The notes beneath the pieces were generated by a model. The model did no database searches and had not been told where the DNA came from. It saw only the letters and a list, made by a program, of their open reading frames with translations. A program made the translations under genes and the position numbers. Shown here one piece after another: positions 60,605 to 64,000 of a stretch of 64,000 nucleotides of DNA. This DNA comes from Flavobacterium chryseum (GTDB lineage: Bacteria; Bacteroidota; Bacteroidia; Flavobacteriales; Flavobacteriaceae), in assembly GCF_004362015.1 (NCBI RefSeq), contig NZ_SNWW01000001.1:372001-436000 (forward strand), given 5' to 3'. Each line of letters opens with the position of its first letter. Within the stretch, counting starts at the first letter, position 1.

Positions 60605-60650
60605 TGGGTTTTATTTCATAAATTAATAAAATGAATAAAACCCATTTTTT
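60605..60650 (+). terminator. Terminator-like hairpin covering the DUF4837 start codon
   Basis: TGGGTTTTATTTCAT (60605-60619) pairs with ATGAATAAAACCCA (60631-60644) with a single bulged T, and six T follow (60645-60650). The right arm begins with the ATG of the next gene, so this is either a terminator for the lytic transglycosylase gene, a translation-blocking hairpin, or both. Confidence 0.8.
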
Positions 60651-61599
60651 ATGCCTTTTACTTTCGTGTTTGCTGGTTTCGTGTTTTAAAAAAGAAACGC
60701 AGCCTCAGCCCGTATCCGGTAAAACAAACACTATTTCTATTATCATCGACGATCAGTTGTGGTATGGAGAAGTGGGCGATACCATTCGAAATAAATTTGC
60801 TTCTCCGGTTTTAGGACTTACTCAGGAAGAACCATTATTTACAATCAATCAATATCCTGCTAAATTGCTTGAAGGTTTTGTAACCGACAGCCGAAGTATC
60901 ATTGTAGTCAAAAAAGCCGCAACAGATAAATTCGAAATAAAACACAGCAAAGCATTACCACACCACACATTTCGCATTTACGGAAAATCTATTGACGATA
61001 TCATTTGCAGCATCGAATTAAATTCGGCACAAATGATCAAGATGATTCGTGATGCCGAGATTCAAAAAATTCAACAAGATAACAGCAAAGCCTTATTAAA
61101 CCCTGCTGTTATAAAAAACAAATTTCATATCGGTTTGCAAATTCCCGTTGGTTATGAATACATGCTGCACAAAAAGAATTTTATGTGGCTAAAAAAGGAA
61201 ATCATAAGCGGAAATACAAGTTTACTCATTTATCAAATTCCAATTTCAAGGCTAACACGCGGTTCAGATATTGTTGGCAATATTGTTAGAATGAGAGATT
61301 CTGTAGGCCGTTACATAAAAGGCCGGGAAACAAATACACAAATGATAACCGGTGAAGCTTATGCACCCTATTTTTCAAATACAATTTTAAACGGAAGAAA
61401 AACATTTGAAACCAGAGGCACCTGGGAATTAAAAAATGATTTCATGACCGGGCCTTTTATCAACTACGCAATTATTGACGAAGCTTACAACAGGATTTTA
61501 GTAATCGAAGGATTTTGTTACTCGCCATCTAATCAGGAACGTGACTTAATGTTAGAGTTAGAAGCAATTATAAAATCAGTTAACGTAGATAAAAGATAG
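60631..61599 (+). CDS. DUF4837 family lipoprotein
   Basis: 322 residues. A lipoprotein signal (M-N-K-T-H-F-L-C-L-L-L-S-C-L-L-V-S-C-F-K-K, Cys 18 with 'L-V-S-C') is followed by a mature part typical of DUF4837 proteins of Bacteroidota ('I-S-I-I-I-D-D-Q-L-W-Y-G-E-V-G-D-T-I-R', 'L-T-Q-E-E-P-L-F', 'G-T-W-E-L-K-N-D-F-M-T-G-P-F-I-N-Y'). The function is unknown. It lies directly after the lytic transglycosylase gene, an arrangement I know from other flavobacteria, but its start codon is enclosed in the hairpin at 60605-60650, so its expression is probably conditional or low. Confidence 0.85.
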   Translation: MNKTHFLCLLLSCLLVSCFKKETQPQPVSGKTNTISIIIDDQLWYGEVGDTIRNKFASPVLGLTQEEPLFTINQYPAKLLEGFVTDSRSIIVVKKAATDKFEIKHSKALPHHTFRIYGKSIDDIICSIELNSAQMIKMIRDAEIQKIQQDNSKALLNPAVIKNKFHIGLQIPVGYEYMLHKKNFMWLKKEIISGNTSLLIYQIPISRLTRGSDIVGNIVRMRDSVGRYIKGRETNTQMITGEAYAPYFSNTILNGRKTFETRGTWELKNDFMTGPFINYAIIDEAYNRILVIEGFCYSPSNQERDLMLELEAIIKSVNVDKR

Positions 61600-61614
61600 C
61601 GTTCGTATTTTTCT

Positions 61615-61622
61615 TACTTTTG
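61615..61622 (+). promoter_or_regulatory. Promoter -7 box of the DUF1579 gene
   Basis: TACTTTTG matches TAnnTTTG, 29 bp before the ATG at 61652. No TTG at -33 was seen. Confidence 0.5.
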
Positions 61623-61651
61623 TTTTACAAAAAACATTAAATCAGATCATT

Positions 61652-62293
61652 ATGAAAAAACTTATTGTAACATTATTGATTTTAGTATTGTGTTTTGCAT
61701 CTTGTAAAAAGGAGGTAAAAACAGAAGAAGTAACTACTACAGCTACGGATACTATTAAAGCTAAAGAACCAATTGCCGAAGAACCTTTAGATTCTGTAGC
61801 AGAAATGAAAGCATGGGCAGCTTATGCAACTCCTGGAAATCCGCATAAAATGATGGCAGATGAAACCGGTACCTGGAACTGCGAAATGACTTTTTGGTCG
61901 GAAGCAAACGGAAAGCCACAAAAAGCGACCACTACAGCAAACATCAAGATGATACTGGGAGGCAGATATCAGGAATCAAACTATCAGGGAAAAATGATGG
62001 GGCAATTATTTGAAGGTAAAAGTACACTCGCTTACAATAATGCCAGCAAAGAATACACCACTACTTTTATCGATAATATGGGAACCGGTATGCTAGTTGC
62101 TGTTGGTAAGTATGATGAAAAAACAAAAAGCACTGAATTTAAAGGCGATATGATAAATCCGTTAAACGGTAAAAAAACACCTTACAGAGAAGTCTATACT
62201 ATTGTGGATGAGAAAACGAGAAAAATAGAAATGTTCGATGTGAAGAATGGAGAAGAATATAAAAGCATGGAAATTATAATGAAGAAGAAATAG
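61652..62293 (+). CDS. DUF1579 domain lipoprotein
   Basis: 213 residues. A lipoprotein signal (M-K-K-L-I-V-T-L-L-I-L-V-L-C-F-A-S-C-K-K, lipobox F-A-S-C, Cys 18) and an acidic/Thr-rich linker precede a DUF1579 domain (about 65-212, with 'G-T-W-N-C-E-M-T-F-W', 'I-L-G-G-R-Y-Q-E', 'N-A-S-K-E-Y-T-T-T-F-I-D-N-M-G-T-G'), a lipocalin-like beta-barrel fold of unknown ligand. The Cys of the lipobox would anchor it in a membrane. It has its own -7 box and a terminator. Confidence 0.85.
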   Translation: MKKLIVTLLILVLCFASCKKEVKTEEVTTTATDTIKAKEPIAEEPLDSVAEMKAWAAYATPGNPHKMMADETGTWNCEMTFWSEANGKPQKATTTANIKMILGGRYQESNYQGKMMGQLFEGKSTLAYNNASKEYTTTFIDNMGTGMLVAVGKYDEKTKSTEFKGDMINPLNGKKTPYREVYTIVDEKTRKIEMFDVKNGEEYKSMEIIMKKK

Positions 62294-62314
62294 AAACAGT
62301 TGCATCAAAATAAT

Positions 62315-62346
62315 AATCCCGATTACTAAATGTGGTAATCGGGATT
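62315..62346 (+). terminator. Terminator after the DUF1579 gene
   Basis: AATCCCGATTAC (62315-62326) pairs with GTAATCGGGATT (62335-62346) around eight bases. Confidence 0.82.
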
Positions 62347-62376
62347 TCTGTTTATAAATCTTTTTTAAAACAATTG

Positions 62377-62384
62377 TAAATTTG
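62377..62384 (+). promoter_or_regulatory. Promoter -7 box of the ElaA-like gene
   Basis: TAAATTTG matches TAnnTTTG, 47 bp before the ATG at 62432. No TTG at -33. Confidence 0.45.
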
Positions 62385-62431
62385 ATTTAATTTAGCTTTT
62401 TAAATAAATTGATCTTTTCAAATATTACAGA

Positions 62432-62878
62432 ATGGAATTAAAATGGAAAATAAAGCCTTTTGAGGCACTAACAGTTCATGAGTTGTATGATTTACTTAAA
62501 GTAAGAAGTGAGATCTTTGTACTAGAGCAAAATTGCGTTTATTTAGACCTTGACGGTAAAGACAAGAAAGCACTTCACCTGATTGGTGAATACGATGGCA
62601 AAATTGTCGCCTACGCCCGTTTATTTGATGCAGGAATTAGTTTCGATAATACTTCTATCGGAAGAGTTGTTGTAGATGCCAATTATCGCGATAAAAAATG
62701 GGGGCATGATTTAATGCGTGAAGCAATTGCAGGAATTAAATCAAATTTCGGAAAAGAGGAGATTACAATAGGTGCTCAATTGTACTTAAAGAAATTCTAT
62801 GAAAGCCACGGATTTGTGCAAACAAGTGAAATGTATTTAGAAGATGATATTCCGCATATTGAAATGCAGCGCAGTTAG
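62432..62878 (+). CDS. GNAT family acetyltransferase, ElaA-like
   Basis: 148 residues. The N-terminal 'L-Y-D-L-L-K-V-R-S-E-I-F-V-L-E-Q-N-C-V-Y-L-D-L-D-G-K-D' is the recognition sequence of the ElaA family. The acetyl-CoA motif region is 'I-G-R-V-V-V-D-A-N-Y-R-D-K-K-W-G-H-D-L-M' (usual R-x-x-G-x-G/A is here R-D-K-K-W-G-H, a weak match). The C-terminal 'L-K-K-F-Y-E-S-H-G-F' is typical. The substrate is not known. Its stop touches the stop of the decayed OmpA-like gene on the other strand. Confidence 0.88.
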   Translation: MELKWKIKPFEALTVHELYDLLKVRSEIFVLEQNCVYLDLDGKDKKALHLIGEYDGKIVAYARLFDAGISFDNTSIGRVVVDANYRDKKWGHDLMREAIAGIKSNFGKEEITIGAQLYLKKFYESHGFVQTSEMYLEDDIPHIEMQRS

Positions 62879-63134
62879 TCAAAGTTTTGTAATCATAAAC
62901 TCAACACGTCGGTCATAATTGTCGCCCTTTCCTAATGGATATTTATTTCCACAACCCTGAAAAGTCATTCGGTTGTTTGCGATTTTTTTAGACATCAAAT
63001 ACTTAAAAACGGTTTTGGCACGGTTCCAGGAAAGCGTTCTTTCTTTGGTTTCTTTGTCAATTCCGTCACTATAGATTTCAGGAGTAAGCGAACATGCCCT
63101 CTGATTTCAAATTGAAGACTTTACCAATCTTCAT
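62879..63134 (-). pseudogene. Decayed OmpA-family C-terminal domain
   Basis: Read on the minus strand, the last about 70 codons give an OmpA-like peptidoglycan-binding end ('C-S-L-T-P-E-I-Y-S-D-G-I-D', 'L-S-W-N-R-A-K-T-V-F-K-Y-L', 'G-K-G-D-N-Y-D-R-R-V-E-F-M-I-T-K-L', stop at 62879). The preceding 'E-I-R-G-H-V' is in another frame, and a short start (ATG at 63134, M-K-I-G-K-V-F-N-L) joins it in a third. So a frameshift and a sizeable internal deletion removed most of the domain. It begins 5 bp after the S41 gene, so it was probably the following gene of that operon. A sequencing error alone would not explain the loss of the middle part. Confidence 0.75.
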
Positions 63135-63139
63135 TTTTT

Positions 63140-64000
63140 CTACATTTTTAAAATCGTTTTATACTCAGTTTGATTATTTAAAACGTTCACTGCCTTTTTA
63201 ATTTCTGAATTGTTTTTAATGTGAAATTGATACAAACCTTCCTGGTATTGGTATCTTTTGATTAGTTCTTCCTGAATTAAGTTTTTAATCTCCTTTTGGT
63301 TTTTGTCCAGTAAAGTAGTTTCACTTTTTTCAAGAGCATTGAGTAACTGCTGATATTCCGGTGCGATCGTTTCGTCTATTTTTTCGTTTTTGGCTGCCGC
63401 CAAAGTGTTTTTCAGCGCAACTTCAGTTTCAGTATCAAAACTAATTTTGTTCGCTTTCAGATATTGTTTAAAACTGGCATAATCCGCATCAGATATCGTT
63501 GGGATTTTATCGCCTAAACCTGGGTTTTTATAATAATACGTTGTTGCATAATCAAATATACCGTCATTTTTTAAAAGCGCGGTTGTTATCGGACTCATTT
63601 TTGCTTCTTCCAATTCAATATCCGGTAAAACACCCCCACCATCATAAACCGTTCTGCCTTTTCTGGTTTTAAAAGCATTAAAGTTTTTAGCATCCGTTTT
63701 TAAAGCAACTCCGTTTTTGTCTTTATGTGCATAATCCAACGCCTGAATGCAACGCCCGGAAGGCGTATAATATCTGGAAATAGTGACTTTCAATTGTGTT
63801 CCGTAAGTCAGGTCAACAGAACGTTGTACCAAACCTTTACCAAAACTACGGCTTCCTAAAACCACTGCACGATCTAAATCCTGCAAAGCTCCCGAAACAA
63901 TTTCTGATGCCGAAGCACTTCTTCCATTTACTAAAATAGCCAACGGAATTTCAGTATCAATTGGTTGATTTTGAGTTTTATAAATATTGTTATGTTTTTC
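63140..64000 (-). CDS. S41 family (C-terminal processing) peptidase, C-terminal part
   Basis: Partial: 286 residues, and the frame runs on past the end of the window (the reading frame is open to 64000). It matches the C-terminal part of CtpA/Tsp/Prc-type serine proteases: 'L-V-N-G-R-S-A-S-A-S-E-I-V-S-G-A-L-Q-D' with the nucleophile Ser, and 'S-F-G-K-G-L-V-Q' with the catalytic Lys. The tail after the protease core is Lys/Glu-rich and helical. The PDZ and N-terminal parts are outside. Such periplasmic proteases trim or degrade envelope proteins. The decayed OmpA-like gene follows 5 bp later. Confidence 0.92.
   Translation of the reverse strand, partial: EKHNNIYKTQNQPIDTEIPLAILVNGRSASASEIVSGALQDLDRAVVLGSRSFGKGLVQRSVDLTYGTQLKVTISRYYTPSGRCIQALDYAHKDKNGVALKTDAKNFNAFKTRKGRTVYDGGGVLPDIELEEAKMSPITTALLKNDGIFDYATTYYYKNPGLGDKIPTISDADYASFKQYLKANKISFDTETEVALKNTLAAAKNEKIDETIAPEYQQLLNALEKSETTLLDKNQKEIKNLIQEELIKRYQYQEGLYQFHIKNNSEIKKAVNVLNNQTEYKTILKM

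Overview
The window is a piece of a low-GC Bacteroidota chromosome, almost certainly a Flavobacterium close to F. johnsoniae. The evidence is the gliding-motility gene set sprC-sprD-sprB-sprF, type IX secretion (T9SS) C-terminal sorting domains, Bacteroidota-type promoters (TTG, then 17-21 bp, then TAnnTTTG) in place of sigma70 boxes, few Shine-Dalgarno sequences, and core genes typical of the phylum. I see no rRNA, tRNA, CRISPR array, transposase, integrase or prophage.

Region 1 (1-8.8 kb): an exported protein of unknown function, a three-gene envelope cassette (YtxH, holin-like, small protein), an SPFH membrane protein and gltX on the minus strand, then a large DUF4175 membrane protein translationally coupled to ybeY. 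Region 2 (8.8-11.2 kb): mnmG flanked by seven parS-like 16-mers (ParB sites). One lies inside the last codons of ybeY, four between ybeY and mnmG, and two after mnmG. This marks a chromosome-segregation centromere and so a probably origin-proximal position. Region 3 (11.2-25.6 kb): housekeeping and accessory genes: a GNAT enzyme, a methyltransferase, an OmpH/Skp-like lipoprotein, a Pif1/RecD-like helicase, an HU-like/SPOR protein divergent from dprA, trpS, an acyltransferase, recA, a thioesterase, a DoxX protein and holB (delta prime). Almost every unit ends in a clear hairpin terminator.

Region 4 (25.9-57.3 kb): a seven-gene, about 31 kb operon. It runs from a good TTG/TATTTTTG promoter at 25940-25969 to a terminator at 57243-57278. 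It matches in gene number and order the sprB operon described in F. johnsoniae (seven genes, 29.3 kb). It encodes three small or medium exported proteins, SprC, SprD (PorP/SprF-like domain, a very long Ala/Lys coiled-coil repeat and a SPOR-like end), the 7035-residue cell-surface adhesin SprB, and SprF, the PorP-like protein needed for SprB secretion. SprB is built from about a hundred-residue-scale Cys-bounded repeats. These are arranged in a higher-order seven-domain block of about 575 residues that recurs about seven times, and two of the blocks have been duplicated almost identically in tandem (1743 bp and 1716 bp periods).

Region 5 (57.4-64 kb): pgk, a LysM lytic transglycosylase, a DUF4837 lipoprotein whose start codon is buried in a terminator-like hairpin, a DUF1579 lipoprotein, an ElaA-like acetyltransferase, a decayed OmpA C-terminal domain, and the 3' part of an S41 (C-terminal processing) peptidase that runs off the window.

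As a whole, the window joins chromosome maintenance (parS, recA, dprA, holB), translation (gltX, trpS, mnmG, ybeY) and the cell-surface machinery for gliding. The spr operon supplies the moving adhesin and its dedicated secretion partner. The gliding motor and T9SS core (gld, spr, por genes) are not in this window.
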